From: RYN-230 sp963844695
GTDB taxonomy: Bacteria; Actinomycetota; Actinomycetes; Streptosporangiales; Streptosporangiaceae
DNA: 64,000 nucleotides
Direction: 5' to 3'
Assembly: GCA_963844695.1 (NCBI GenBank)
Contig: CAWJPL010000016.1
Span: 186,001-250,000 of the forward strand
The position numbers and the translations under genes are program-made. The notes beneath the pieces were generated by a model. The model saw nothing but the letters and a program-made list of their open reading frames with translations, was not told the DNA's origin and did no database searches. Shown piece after piece: positions 8,831-19,034 of the stretch; position 1 is the stretch's first letter, and every line of letters begins with the position of its first letter.

Positions 8831-9756
8831 CGGCCCGCACCCGGCGCGGGCGGCCCGGCCGGGCCGGGGTGGCCGCCGGGGTCCGCCAGGTCAGGGGGAT
8901 CGACCTGGTGCAGGAACACGCCGCGCTCGTGGCGTTCCGCCCGGGCCAGCGACCCGGGCGGAAAGAGGTCGGTGAGCTCGGCCGGCAGCTGCAGGGTCCC
9001 GTCCCGGCCCACCACCACGTACTCCTGCCCGGCCAGGCCCTCGGCACCGACCCGCCCGTCGCGGATGGTGACGGTGCGGCCGAGCGCGGCCGCGACGGCG
9101 GGGTCGTGGGTCACCGCGACCACCGTGGTGCCCAGGCCCGCGTTCGCGTCCCGGATCAGCTCGATCACCGCGGCCGCCGACACCGGATCGAGCTGCGTGG
9201 TCGGCTCGTCGGCGAGCAGCAGCCCGGGCTCGTTGGCCAGCGCGACCGCCAGGGCCAGCCGCTGCTGCTCACCTCCGGACAGCCGGCCCGCCCGGCGATG
9301 CGCCGCGTCGGCCAGGCCCACCCGGTCCAGCAGTTCCGCGGCCCGTCTGCGGCGGGCCGCCACGCTCCGCCGGGCCGGCGCCTGGGCGAACAGCAGGTTG
9401 CCCAGTGCGCTCTGATAGGGCAGCACGTTGCGGGACGGGTTCTGCAGCAGCAGGCCTACCTCGGTCAGCCGGAAGCGGGCCAGCGCACCGGTACCGAGGT
9501 CGGTGAGCCGCCGCCCGTTGATCTCCACCCGGCCTGCGGTAGGCCGCAGCAGGCCGGCCAGATGCCAGAGCAAGGTGGTCTTGCCGGCCCCGGACGGGCC
9601 GAGCAGCGCGACCATCTCCCTGGGCCGGACGGTCAGGTCCACCCCGCGCAGCGCGGCCACCTCGGAGCCGGGCGTTCCGTAGACATGCACCAGGTTGTCG
9701 CAGCGGACCGCGAGCGGCGCGGCCGCGGGCGGCGGGGCGCCTCCGGGCCCGGTCAC
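8827..9756 (-). CDS. ABC transporter ATPase, second subunit with C-terminal extension
   Basis: The 309-residue protein carries Walker A GPSGAGKTT near residue 54, Q-loop LLLQNPSRN, signature LSGGEQQRLALAVAL and Walker B LLLADEPTTQLD. About 80 residues follow the ATPase core (TVTIRDGRVGAEG... to PAPGAGR), including a Pro/Gly-rich tail, longer than normal LolD-type subunits. It overlaps the genes on both sides by 4 bp, so all three are translationally coupled. Two different ATPases with one permease suggest a heterodimeric nucleotide-binding pair, which is inference. Confidence 0.87.
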   Translation of the reverse strand: MTGPGGAPPPAAAPLAVRCDNLVHVYGTPGSEVAALRGVDLTVRPREMVALLGPSGAGKTTLLWHLAGLLRPTAGRVEINGRRLTDLGTGALARFRLTEVGLLLQNPSRNVLPYQSALGNLLFAQAPARRSVAARRRRAAELLDRVGLADAAHRRAGRLSGGEQQRLALAVALANEPGLLLADEPTTQLDPVSAAAVIELIRDANAGLGTTVVAVTHDPAVAAALGRTVTIRDGRVGAEGLAGQEYVVVGRDGTLQLPAELTDLFPPGSLARAERHERGVFLHQVDPPDLADPGGHPGPAGPPAPGAGR

Positions 9757-12700
9757 GGCTCAGCCTCCCGCAGCAGGTCGGGCCGCACGGAACGGACCAG
9801 CAGCATGCTGGCCGCGACGGCCGCGACCACCAGCACCGCCAGCGCCGCTGCGAGCAGCAGGGCCAGGCCGCCGAGGGGCGGCAGGTAGCTGAGCGGCGGA
9901 GCCGGCGGCTGGGTGATGAACTCGGGAACACTGCGCACCGCGAGGACCGTGGCCGCGATCCCGGCGCCCAGCCCGATGACGACACCGAAGCCGAGCACGA
10001 TGGCCTGCTCCGCGAGCAGGGACGCGCGGATCGAACGGCGCGGGACCCGGCTGGCCAGCAGCGCTGCGTACTCGTGCCGCCGCCGGCGGCCGGAGGCGTA
10101 CAGGCCGGTGATGGCGGCTCCCGCGGCCAGCGCGGCGGCGGCGGCCGCGTCGGCCAGGAACAGCACGGTGGCCAGGGCGGGTCCCTGGCGGATCGACTGC
10201 GCGCGCAGGTTAGCCGCGCTGACCGTGCCCTGGATCCGGACCCCGGCCGCGCGCAGCGCGGGGGCGACCCGGGCCAGTGCCCCCGGAGCCAGCCACACCT
10301 GCTCGCTGGAGTATGCAGGCGTGCCGCCTGCGGCCCGCACCGCGTAGGTCCGGTCAACGACGACTCCGTTGGCGGGCGCGCCCGGGATGGCCGCCGCCTG
10401 GGCGGCCGGGGTGATGGACACCGGAGTGCCGTCCAGCCCGTCGACCTGCAGGACCCTGGCCGTCCCGGGTCTCAGGCCGCTGGCCACCAGGGCCGGCAGC
10501 GGGTACGGCCGGTCGACCAGGACCGCGCTGGGATTCACCCCGGGGTGGGTCTTGAAGGACCAGACCAGACCCGCGGAACCGGGCCGGAACGAGCTTCCGC
10601 CCCCGGCGCCGCCGGACCGCCATCGCCGGGGTGCGGTGAGCCCGGTGCCTGCCGGGGCCCACTGGCCGTGACCAGTCCGCACGTCGATGGCGGCCACCGT
10701 GACCGACCCGGTCACCGGCCGGGGGCTGATCACCGCGCCCGAGGGTGACGGGGCGGAGACGGTCAGGTCGGCCAGCAGGCACGGGCAGCCGGTCAGCTGG
10801 GCGGTGGCCGTCCGTGAGCCGCTCGCGGGGCCGAGGTATACCGGGGTCTGCCCGACCGCGCCCACCCCCTGCTCGTACACGTCGAGGACCAGGGTGCCGC
10901 CGGCCGGCCGGATCGCGGTGCCGGTGAACCGGACCCGCACCTGGCCTCCGCGGAGCACGACCGGCGGCGGGGCAGGCGGATCCAGCCCGGCGGTGAGCGA
11001 GCGGAGCGGGCGTCCCCCCGCCCAGTCCGGCCGCCAGGACGCGATCCGCGCGAAGCGCTGCGGGTCGACGGCCAGCAGGACCTGCCCGGCGCCGCTGCCG
11101 GAAGAGTTCGTGTACTCGTCCACCGCCATGGCCTGCCGGCCGCCCGGGTCGATCCGGTCCACGATCACGGCCAGGTCATGACCGGCGGGCGGGGTGACCG
11201 AGAGCACCGTGGCCGCGCCGGCCCGCGCGTCCGCCACGGCCCTGATGTTGGCCACCGTCACCGTCCAGATCCCGGCGGCGAATCCGGCCAGGGCGAACGC
11301 GGTGGCGAGCACGATCGTGGTGCGCATCCCGCCCGGCCTGCGGGCGACGTGCCGCAAGGCGAGGAACGGCCCGATCCGGCCGCGGCGGGCGGTGGACCGG
11401 AATCCGGCCCGGCAGGCCACGATCAGCAGCCGGGAGGCGACCACCGCGACCGCGACGCCGAGCAGCCCGGGCAGCAGCAGGCCGAGCACACCGCGCCGGG
11501 CCGAGCCGATCTGGCCGCTGACCCGCAGCTCGACGAGGCCGGCCACGGCGGCGGTGATGAGAATGGCGTCCAGGACCCAGCCCCGCTGCGCGGCCTGGCG
11601 CCCGGCCCGCTGCCACTGGTCGACCACCGACCGGCTCAGGGTCCGCCGCGCGGTGGCCGCCACGGCCGCGAGGCCGCCGACGGTAGCCACCGCGGCCGCC
11701 AGCCAGGACGTGGCGGGCAGCTCGACCGGCGTGCCCGGGCGCAGCAGGATGTGCGCGAGCCCGGCGGTGATCGCCCAGCCAGCCAGCACGCCCGCTGGCA
11801 ACGCCACGGCGAGCAGGATCACCGGCTCGCCCAGGCTGAACGTGAGGCTCCGCCACCGGCCACGGCCGCGCATCTTGGCCAGCGCCACCTCGGGACCGCG
11901 GGCCTCGGCCGCGTCCGCGACGATCAGGAACAGGAGCAGCCAGGCCAGCAGCAGCAACTGCGCGGTGATCAGGACCACGGGCACCTCGATCGCCCGCCAG
12001 CTGGCCCGGATCGTGCCGAGGGTGGACGGCAGCGACGTGGTCGTGGCCGCCTGGTTCTGGGTCAGCGTCGGATCGAGAATCAGGCCGGTGACCGCGGCCT
12101 GCACCCGGGCCACGTCAGGCCCGGTGAGATGCGCGGGAATCAGCGAGTAGTCGGCGTAGTCGGTGCCCTGGAGCGCGCCGGGGACGACTTGCATCGTGGC
12201 CAGCGGGGTGAACATCGCGTCGTACGGGTGGCCGGACACGTTCGGGCCAGACGCAGTCTCGTACGGGAAGTAGCGGCTGCCCGCCTCGAACCAGTACCGG
12301 GCCGCGGCGCCGGACACCGTGACCTGGTACTGACCGGTGATGACCAGATGCCCCCAGGTCGGCACGGGGATGCTCTGGCCGGTATGCCAGTGCATCAGTC
12401 TCGCCGTGGAGGTGCTCACCGCGACCTGTCTGGCCGCGCTCGGGCAGTGGCCGGACGTGAACCGCAGATGACCGCACACGCCGGAGCGGTAGACCAGCGG
12501 AACCGTCTGGCTGTTCACCTGCGCTGTCGTCTCCGCGGCCGTGACGGGCGCCGCGAAGAGCCTGGTCAGGGTGGCCCGGCCGCCGAGGAAGTGGGCGAGC
12601 CGGGCCCCGGCCACGTTGACCAGCCCGTCCACCGCGTCGACCGGGCCAGACTGGCTGATCTCCACGCCGCGGCCGGGAGCGGCGGCCGCGCCCACCGTGT

Positions 12701-12845
12701 CCTGGACCACGGAGGACTGGGCCGCGGCGAAGTAGGCGGGCCCGATGGTGACTGCGGCCACTGCCACCACCGCGACCAGGAGGATATTCAGGGAGATCCC
12801 GGCGCGGTGCAGCAATCCGCGCAGTGCGGCGAGCAGCCCCGTCAT
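9753..12845 (-). CDS. FtsX/MacB-like ABC transporter permease, about 1030 residues
   Basis: This is a large membrane protein with an N-terminal helix (LNILLVAVVAVAAVTIG), a long extracytoplasmic domain, then helix bundles around residues 295-320, 345-400 and 430-460, a second external domain and three C-terminal helices. This is the duplicated FtsX layout of MacB-like permeases. It is the first gene of an operon with two ATPases downstream, each joined by a 4-bp overlap. I chose the ATG at 12845 (MTGLLAALRG); a GTG at 12869 adds eight residues and neither has a strong Shine-Dalgarno sequence. The role is probably export or extraction of a hydrophobic substrate at the cell surface. Confidence 0.85.
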   Translation of the reverse strand: MTGLLAALRGLLHRAGISLNILLVAVVAVAAVTIGPAYFAAAQSSVVQDTVGAAAAPGRGVEISQSGPVDAVDGLVNVAGARLAHFLGGRATLTRLFAAPVTAAETTAQVNSQTVPLVYRSGVCGHLRFTSGHCPSAARQVAVSTSTARLMHWHTGQSIPVPTWGHLVITGQYQVTVSGAAARYWFEAGSRYFPYETASGPNVSGHPYDAMFTPLATMQVVPGALQGTDYADYSLIPAHLTGPDVARVQAAVTGLILDPTLTQNQAATTTSLPSTLGTIRASWRAIEVPVVLITAQLLLLAWLLLFLIVADAAEARGPEVALAKMRGRGRWRSLTFSLGEPVILLAVALPAGVLAGWAITAGLAHILLRPGTPVELPATSWLAAAVATVGGLAAVAATARRTLSRSVVDQWQRAGRQAAQRGWVLDAILITAAVAGLVELRVSGQIGSARRGVLGLLLPGLLGVAVAVVASRLLIVACRAGFRSTARRGRIGPFLALRHVARRPGGMRTTIVLATAFALAGFAAGIWTVTVANIRAVADARAGAATVLSVTPPAGHDLAVIVDRIDPGGRQAMAVDEYTNSSGSGAGQVLLAVDPQRFARIASWRPDWAGGRPLRSLTAGLDPPAPPPVVLRGGQVRVRFTGTAIRPAGGTLVLDVYEQGVGAVGQTPVYLGPASGSRTATAQLTGCPCLLADLTVSAPSPSGAVISPRPVTGSVTVAAIDVRTGHGQWAPAGTGLTAPRRWRSGGAGGGSSFRPGSAGLVWSFKTHPGVNPSAVLVDRPYPLPALVASGLRPGTARVLQVDGLDGTPVSITPAAQAAAIPGAPANGVVVDRTYAVRAAGGTPAYSSEQVWLAPGALARVAPALRAAGVRIQGTVSAANLRAQSIRQGPALATVLFLADAAAAAALAAGAAITGLYASGRRRRHEYAALLASRVPRRSIRASLLAEQAIVLGFGVVIGLGAGIAATVLAVRSVPEFITQPPAPPLSYLPPLGGLALLLAAALAVLVVAAVAASMLLVRSVRPDLLREAEP

Positions 12846-12964
12846 GATGAGCGATCTTAGGGAAAGCACCCGGGACGCCGCCGCACCACCCGGCCCCGCC
12901 AGCGTCCGGCTAGAAGTCAGGCCAGGTCAGGTAGCCTCCGGTCCGGCCCGCCAGCGCAAGGAAG

Positions 12965-13484
12965 TCAGCCCCCATCCGCGGCCTGCAGGCCCGCCCCGGC
13001 CTCCAGGCCCGCCGTACCCTCCCCCGCCACCATCGAGTCCGCGAGCCGGGCCAGCAGCGACCGGACCGTCGCGGCCGCGGCCCGGTTGAGCAGGGCCGGG
13101 TCGAAAACCTCGCCCGGGCTGCCCAGCGGCGGGCGGTACGCCCCGGTCAGGGCCAGCGTGGCGGCGTCCTCACCGGCCGGGGTCAGCACCAGGTTGGCGT
13201 CCAGGACCGGGAACAGCCGCCCGGCCGCCCCGCTGGCCTCCCAGCGCAGCGGGAGCACCACCATGTCCTCCCGGGGGACTGGTTCCAGCAACTGCACCCG
13301 GACCAGCCTGGACGCGCCGGAGCACCGCGCCGGACGGCCCCACCCGGGTCAGCCCGGCCAGACCCTCCGCGTAGGCCTGCTCCGAGGGGCCGCTCAGCCA
13401 TCCGGCGGCGTCGCACAGCACCGCCAGCCGGGCCCGGGCCCGGGCAAAGGTCAGGTCCAGCCTGACCTCGTGGCTCGCGAACAT
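12965..13484 (-). CDS. Conserved hypothetical protein (frame interrupted)
   Basis: Two overlapping frames form one protein of about 170 residues. The N-terminus MFASHEVRLDLTFARARARL runs to about 13330. The C-terminal part (SRLVRVQLLEPVPRED, LRWEASGAAGRLFPVLDANL, then ALTGAYRPPLG) continues in the next frame. The alternating beta-strand pattern and the sequence style (membrane-free, VRVQLLEP, LFPVLDANLVL) suggest a START/SRPBCC-like fold, but I cannot confirm this. It lies between the ABC operon and the flippase gene on the same strand. The frame change near 13310-13330 falls in GC-rich sequence and is probably an error. Confidence 0.6.
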
Positions 13485-13602
13485 TCCCTAAGTGAGCCAT
13501 CGGAAGCGGCCGGATACGAGGGACTAAGGTCACGTGAACGGCAGGCGAACGGCACCGGCTGGTCAAGAGGGCAAGCCGCAGGGCAGGCCGCGGCGGCTGG
13601 CG

Positions 13603-16183
13603 TCACAGAGCCTGGCGCCGGCGCAGGTAGCTGAAGGCGGCCGAGCCGAGCGGAACTGGCAGCCAGAACGTGAGCAGCCGGAACAGGAGCACGGCGCTGA
13701 CCGCCGTGGCCGCCGCCATCCCCGTGGCGGTGAGGCCGGCCGCCAGGGCGGCCTCGACCGTGCCCAGGCCGCCGGGCGTCGGCACCAGCGATCCCAGCGC
13801 GCTCCCGGTCAGGTACACCACGGCGGCGCTGGTGAGTGCGAGGGACCCGCCGAACGCGCGCACGCAGGTCTCCAGGCACAGGATGTAGCAGAGGGTGAGC
13901 ATGAGCGCGCCGCCGATGCCCTCGGCCAGTTTCCGCGGCTGCTGGATCACCTCGAGCAGCCGGGGCAGGACCTGCCCCAGCGCGGGCGCCAGCCGGGCCC
14001 GGAGCAGCCGGCGGCCCTGCGGGACCGCCGCCACCACCAGCGCCGCCACGACGAGCCCGGCTATCACGAAATAGGCCCAGGTAGGAGGGCGCAGCGAATG
14101 GCTCCGCGCGCCGGTGATGGCCACGAAGACGACCAGCAGCGATATGTGCAGGACGAACGCCACCACCTGGACGACGCCGACGCTGGCCGCCGCCACGACC
14201 GCGGGCACCTTGTTGCGCTGCAGGTAGCGGATGTTGAGCGCGGCGCCGCCCACCGCGGCCGGGGTCACCAGGGTGACGAACGAGCCGGCCAGCTGGGCCA
14301 GCATGGTCCGGACGAAGTTCAGCCGTCCCGGCACGAATCCGGACAGCGACAGCGCCGCGGCCACGTAGGTCAGCGCGGACAGGCCCAGGGCGACCAGGAT
14401 CCAGAGCGGGTTGGCCTGGCGGAACAGGGTCGCGAAGTTGACCCGCCCGAGCTGAACGATCAGCAGGTAGCCCGCGAGGATGCTGGCCACCAGCGTGACC
14501 AGAGTGCGGACCCGGATACGCTCCAGCTGGACGGGCGGGACCTCGGTCCCGTCATCAGGGGCAGTGGCCAGGAGCTGCTTGCGGAGCGCGGGCAGCACCG
14601 CTTTGTCCCGGCGCAGCGCGGACCGCGTGGACCTGGCCAGCACCACCGGCTGCAGGAGCGGGACCAGCGCCACCAGCCCCGCCGGGCCGATCTTGCGCAG
14701 GGCCAGGTCCGCGGCCCGGTCCGGCCCGACCAGCGCGGCCAGCGCGGCGAGCAGCTGGGACAGGTCCAGCCGCAGCTGCAGATCACTGGCGGCGACGTCC
14801 CCGCTGCCCGGGTCGAGCAGGATGACCTGGCCAGCACTGTCGATGAGGATCCGGTCCGCAGTCAGTGACCGGTGCGCGACCCGGTGCGCGTGCAGCCGGT
14901 CTACCGCGGCCCACACCGACTCCAGCTGGGCGTCGGTCAGCGTCTCGGCGAGAACAGCCAGGGAGTTCCCGTGCGGCTCCTCGGTGGCCAGCACGAGGGC
15001 TTCCGGCCCGACCCGGAGCAGGGCCCGCAGCCGGGGAGTCGGTACCCCGGCGTCCTCCACGGCGTACGTGAGCAGCGCCGTCCGCTCCGCCGCCCGGTCG
15101 GTGGTCAGCGGAGCCCGCCGGGAGACCTGCCCGCGCAGCCGGACCAGCCGGTACACCCGGTAGAGCGCGCCCGCGGCCTGCTGGTCCCGGTCGAAGACCC
15201 GGACGTCGAGCCGCTCGCCAGCGCGGGTGACCGCCGCGTACCGCCGCGACGCCGCCCCGGTCGCGTCGGCCCGACTCAGTTCGGTCAGCGGCGCGCCCGC
15301 CGAGGCGAGTGCGGCCGAGATCGCCTCCCCGCTGGGCCGCTGCGACATGGAACCGGCCGCGTAGCGCACCGCCAGCCCGATCGCCCGGCCCAGCAGGAGC
15401 GTGACGAGCACCGAGAGCACGGTGGTGCGCAGGGTGGCCAGGCTCGCCACCGCGTACACCCCAAGGGTCAGCCACAGCGCGTTGCGCCAGCGGGGCCGTC
15501 CGCCCAGGTCGATGATCGTGGTGTAGGCCACCAGCCCGGCCAGGTACCCGTCCAGCACCGCGAAGTGGCTCGCGCCCGGCGAGGACATGGCGATGGCCCG
15601 GTAGAGCTGGTCGCCGACGCCGCTGCGCAGCACGACACCCGCGAGGCCGACCACGCCGGCCGTCGCCACGCCGGTGGCCACCGCCTCGCCCAGCCGCCGG
15701 GCCTGGCCGCGGACGACCTGGCGGACGGCCAGTGCCACCGGGAACAAGACGAGGACCAGGATGGCCAGGACCCGGAGCGTGGACACTATCTCGCCGGGAA
15801 GATGGCGGCTGGCCTGCACGACGTCGGTCTCCACGCCGCTCGTGGTGGCCTTGGCCACCAGGCCCGCCGCCACCAGGACGGCGATGCCGAGGCACGCGGC
15901 GGCGCTGCGCAGCAGGTCACCAGGGCGGCGGATCCGGCGCGCCAGCTCGTCCTCGACCACCACGGCGGAGGAGGCACCGGGCGCAGCACCGCCCGGCGCA
16001 GCCCCAGCCGACGCAGCACCAGCCGGGTCGCCCGGCCGCTCAGCGCCCGGGGGCGCAGCAGCCGGGGCCGGGGCCACGGCAGGCCTCGGGACCGGCCTGC
16101 CCGTCGGGAGCCGGCTGCCCCAGGCCGGGCTCGCCCGGGCCGGGCGGACCCGGCGGCCGCGGCGTCCGCTTGGGTGTGGTCAC
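13603..16183 (-). CDS. Lysylphosphatidylglycerol-synthase-TM/flippase-like membrane protein with embedded degenerate kinase domain
   Basis: About 820-860 residues. The N-terminal part has several helices (about residues 55-235). The middle, about 265-460, has the outline of a protein-kinase-like fold (VRVFDRDQQAAGALYRVYRL, a helical lobe, then HRVAHRSLTADRILIDSAG and ILLDPGSGD). The catalytic-loop aspartate position is replaced (HRSL instead of HRDL), and DPG stands where DFG would be. The C-terminal part (about 500-815) is an eight-helix UPF0104/AglD-type bundle with PTPGGLGTVEAAL, the signature of flippase-like MprF relatives. Residues before 16077 appear in another frame (MTTPKRTPRPPGPPG from a GTG at 16183), so the very N-terminus may be interrupted. 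Confidence 0.82.
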
Positions 16184-16232
16184 CTCACGATCGTTTCATC
16201 CGGACCGGGGGCCGCGGCGGCGCGGGATCTGA

Positions 16233-18581
16233 TCAGCGCCGCTTGCGGCCCGGACTGAGGCCGACCAGGCGCCGCCAGGCGATCAGGGTGAACACCAGGG
16301 AAAGCAGCACCATCAGCCCCATGTCCATCAGCCAGATGGCAGGTTTGTGGTCCCAGACCGGATCGGGGAGCCCGCTGGCCGGGGGTGAGATCACGTTCAG
16401 CTTGACGGTGGAGGCGGTGGACGCGAACCCCCACCGGGACGGCGTGATCCAGGACAGCTGGTTCAGCCCGACCTTGCCGTTGAGCGGCAGCACGCCGCCG
16501 GACAGGATGACCTGCACGATGGCCAGCAGAACCAGCAGCGGCATGGCCTTCTCGGACGTGCTCACGATCGAGGAGACGAGCAGTCCCAGCGCCATCGAGG
16601 CCACCGACAGGAAGACGATGGCCAGCGCGATCTCCAGCAGCGGCGACGACTTGATCAGCGAGCCGTGGGCGGGCATCTGCCGGCCGGCCAGGCCCAGCAC
16701 CACCAGAACCAGCGCCTGCAGCCCGCTGATGACCCCCAGGACGATGAGCTTGGAGAGGAGGTAGGTGCCGGACGACAGCCCGGCGGCTCGTTCTCGGGCG
16801 TAGATCGGACGTTCCTTGACGAGCTCGCGAACCGAGTTGGCCGCTCCGATGAAGCAGGCCCCGATGACCAGGACCAGGAGAACGGTGCTGGCGCCGGCGT
16901 TCGTCCCCGGCTTGCCCGCCAGGCCCTCCGGGGACGGGACCGCCCGCAGCAGAGCCCCGATCACCAGCGGCATGACCCCCAGCAGGATCAGGTAGCTGCG
17001 GTCCGAGGCGATGACGGACAGGTAACGCCGGCAGAGCGTGGAGACCTGGGCCAGCGCACCGCGGGGCGCGGGCGGGCGGCCGGGCGACTCGCGGGCCCCC
17101 TCGGGCACCTGCTGGGCCAGGCCGCCGGCCACGTTCTCGGCGTAGTACGGCGACCGCCTGAAGTCCCCGGCCCAGTCCCGGTCCGGCTCGGCTTCGAAGG
17201 ACTGGAACACCTCGGCCCAGCCTGCCTTGCCGAAGTACCGCAGGCCGTCGGCGGGCGGGCCGTAGAACGCTACCCGGCCGCCCGGGACCAGCACGAGCAG
17301 GCGGTCACACACGTCCAGGTTGATCACGCTGTGCGTGACGATGATCACGGTCCGGCCGTCCTTGGCCAGCCCGCTCATCAGCTCCATCACGGACTTGTCC
17401 AGCCCGGGGTCCAGGCCGGAGGTGGGCTCGTCCAGGAACAGCAGGGACGGCTTGGTGAGCAGCTCGAGCGCCACGTTGACCCGCTTCTGCTGGCCGCCCG
17501 ACATGGCCGCGGTCCGGGTGTTGCAGTGCGCGGTGAGCGAGAGCTCGTCGATCACCTCGTCCACCCGGCGGTCCCGTTCCGCACGGGAGGTGTCACCGGG
17601 AAACCGCAGCTCCGCTGCGTATCGGAGCGCCCGCTTCGGCTTGAGCTGTTCGTGCAGGATGTTGTCCTGCGGCACCAGGCCGATCCGGTGCCGCAGCTCG
17701 GCGTAGTGGGTGTACAGGTCGCGGTTGTCGTAGAGGACGGCGCCCTCGGTCGCGGGGCGCGTGCCGGTCAGCGCTCCGAGCAATGTTGACTTGCCGGCAC
17801 CGCTCGGGCCGATGACCCCGACCAGGGATCTCTCGGGGATCGGGAAGCTGACGTGGTCGAGCAGGATCTTCCCGCCAGGCAGGCGGACAGTGAGGTCCTG
17901 GGCCACGAACGAGACGTCGCCCTCGTCGATGAACTCGCGGAGTTCGTCGCCGAACAGGCGGAAGGTGGCGCGGCCGATACCGATCAGGTCCTGCTCGCTC
18001 ACCATGGTGGGCCGGTCGATCCGCTGGCCGTTCACGAACGTGCCGTTGTGGCTGCCCAGGTCGGCGATCTCGTACCGGCCGTCACCCAGGTTGCGCAGTT
18101 CGGCGTGCACGCGGGACACACTCAGGTCGGGGACGACCAGGTCGCTCTCCGGAGCCCGGCCGATGCGCAGCAGCCGGGCGGGCGCCCGCCTTACCGAGGT
18201 CGGGCGCCGGTCCACGCTGCTCATCCCGGTGTTCAGGACGGTGTTCCCGGCGCCGCCCCGGTTCACCGAGCACATCATCACCGGCCCGTCGTCGGGATGC
18301 CCGAGCCGGAGGATGCAGTTCTGGCTGATCTCGATCTTGCCGATGCGCCGGGTGCCGAGGAAGGTCCCGTTGGTGCTCCCGGCGTCCTCCAGGATCCACG
18401 CGTCGTGGTCGGCCCGGAGCACAGCGTGCTGCCATGAGACGCGGGAGTCGTCGATCACGATGTCGGACTGGGGATCACGCCCGACGCGGTACTGCGAGCC
18501 AGCGCGCAGCGTCTGGTCAGTTCCCTGTGTCTTCACCACAAGCACCGGGGCATCCGGCGGCGAGACGAGGCGCTCGTTCAT
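16233..18581 (-). CDS. Two-FHA-domain ABC transporter, ABCG-like (Rv1747-type)
   Basis: The 782-residue protein starts with two FHA phosphothreonine-binding domains: YRVGRDPQSDIVIDD...SWQHA with GSTNGTFLG (residues 30-95) and LRIGRAPESDLVVPD...SRVHAEL with GSHNGTFVNG (about 135-205). An ABC ATPase follows (Walker A GPSGAGKSTLL near 258, signature MSGGQQKRVNVAL, Walker B LLFLDEPTSGLD). A six-helix ABC2 membrane domain forms the last 270 residues. This is the architecture of M. tuberculosis Rv1747, which is controlled by Ser/Thr kinase phosphorylation of its linker and bound through its FHA domains. The kinase at 1562-4237 is a possible partner. It lies 49 bp upstream of the flippase-like gene, in the same direction. 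Confidence 0.92.
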   Translation of the reverse strand: MNERLVSPPDAPVLVVKTQGTDQTLRAGSQYRVGRDPQSDIVIDDSRVSWQHAVLRADHDAWILEDAGSTNGTFLGTRRIGKIEISQNCILRLGHPDDGPVMMCSVNRGGAGNTVLNTGMSSVDRRPTSVRRAPARLLRIGRAPESDLVVPDLSVSRVHAELRNLGDGRYEIADLGSHNGTFVNGQRIDRPTMVSEQDLIGIGRATFRLFGDELREFIDEGDVSFVAQDLTVRLPGGKILLDHVSFPIPERSLVGVIGPSGAGKSTLLGALTGTRPATEGAVLYDNRDLYTHYAELRHRIGLVPQDNILHEQLKPKRALRYAAELRFPGDTSRAERDRRVDEVIDELSLTAHCNTRTAAMSGGQQKRVNVALELLTKPSLLFLDEPTSGLDPGLDKSVMELMSGLAKDGRTVIIVTHSVINLDVCDRLLVLVPGGRVAFYGPPADGLRYFGKAGWAEVFQSFEAEPDRDWAGDFRRSPYYAENVAGGLAQQVPEGARESPGRPPAPRGALAQVSTLCRRYLSVIASDRSYLILLGVMPLVIGALLRAVPSPEGLAGKPGTNAGASTVLLVLVIGACFIGAANSVRELVKERPIYARERAAGLSSGTYLLSKLIVLGVISGLQALVLVVLGLAGRQMPAHGSLIKSSPLLEIALAIVFLSVASMALGLLVSSIVSTSEKAMPLLVLLAIVQVILSGGVLPLNGKVGLNQLSWITPSRWGFASTASTVKLNVISPPASGLPDPVWDHKPAIWLMDMGLMVLLSLVFTLIAWRRLVGLSPGRKRR

Positions 18582-19034
18582 TTGCCTAGTCTATGGCGAT
18601 TCAACGCGCGGTAATATAGCTCTTCGTAGCATCCAGTGGGTGGGGATTTTTAGTAGATTTTGCCCGCTTCTGCACAGTTGCTTGTGTCCGAAATGCCCGA
18701 TACTGCAGCTTTCAGCACACCCGCTCCGGTAACAGGCCGCGCACGCCGGGCCCGCCCGAATCTGTGGCTGGGCCTGGCCGGCCGCCCTCCCCGGTCCCGC
18801 CGCGGCCCGAATCCGGCCTCACCCCAACGGCAGGCCGCAAATGTATCCGAGCTGGGGTAATTCAATTTCCAGAAACCTGGATGGCCCACTCCCGAACAGG
18901 GAAGATACCGCCCATGACGGATCCCCGCCGGCCTGGCGCGGCGCCGCCAGCCCCTGCGTCCCGGCCGGTCATGTCATAACATTTGCGCAACCTTGCCCGG
19001 CATCCGGCCGGGACACGAGCACCTGGCGGCTTCC
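18582..19034. other. Divergent intergenic region
   Basis: About 450 bp lie between the divergent FHA-ABC and DUF2993 genes. An A+T-richer stretch at 18605-18665 (GGTAATATAGC, GATTTTTAGTAGATTTTG) probably holds promoter elements for the FHA-ABC gene. The rest is GC-rich with no convincing ORF, palindrome or RNA gene. A small ORF at 18660-18860 has no supporting ribosome binding site and is not called. Confidence 0.4.

Noticed and set aside
11178..12860. A 560-codon open frame on the plus strand opposite the FtsX permease
   Set aside because: It is an antisense shadow caused by extreme GC3 bias; its composition is Arg/Gly/Asp/His-rich without domains, while the minus-strand permease has clear helices and motifs.
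14872..16764. A 630-codon plus-strand frame opposite the flippase and FHA-ABC genes
   Set aside because: It crosses two well-supported genes on the other strand and has no recognisable protein features.
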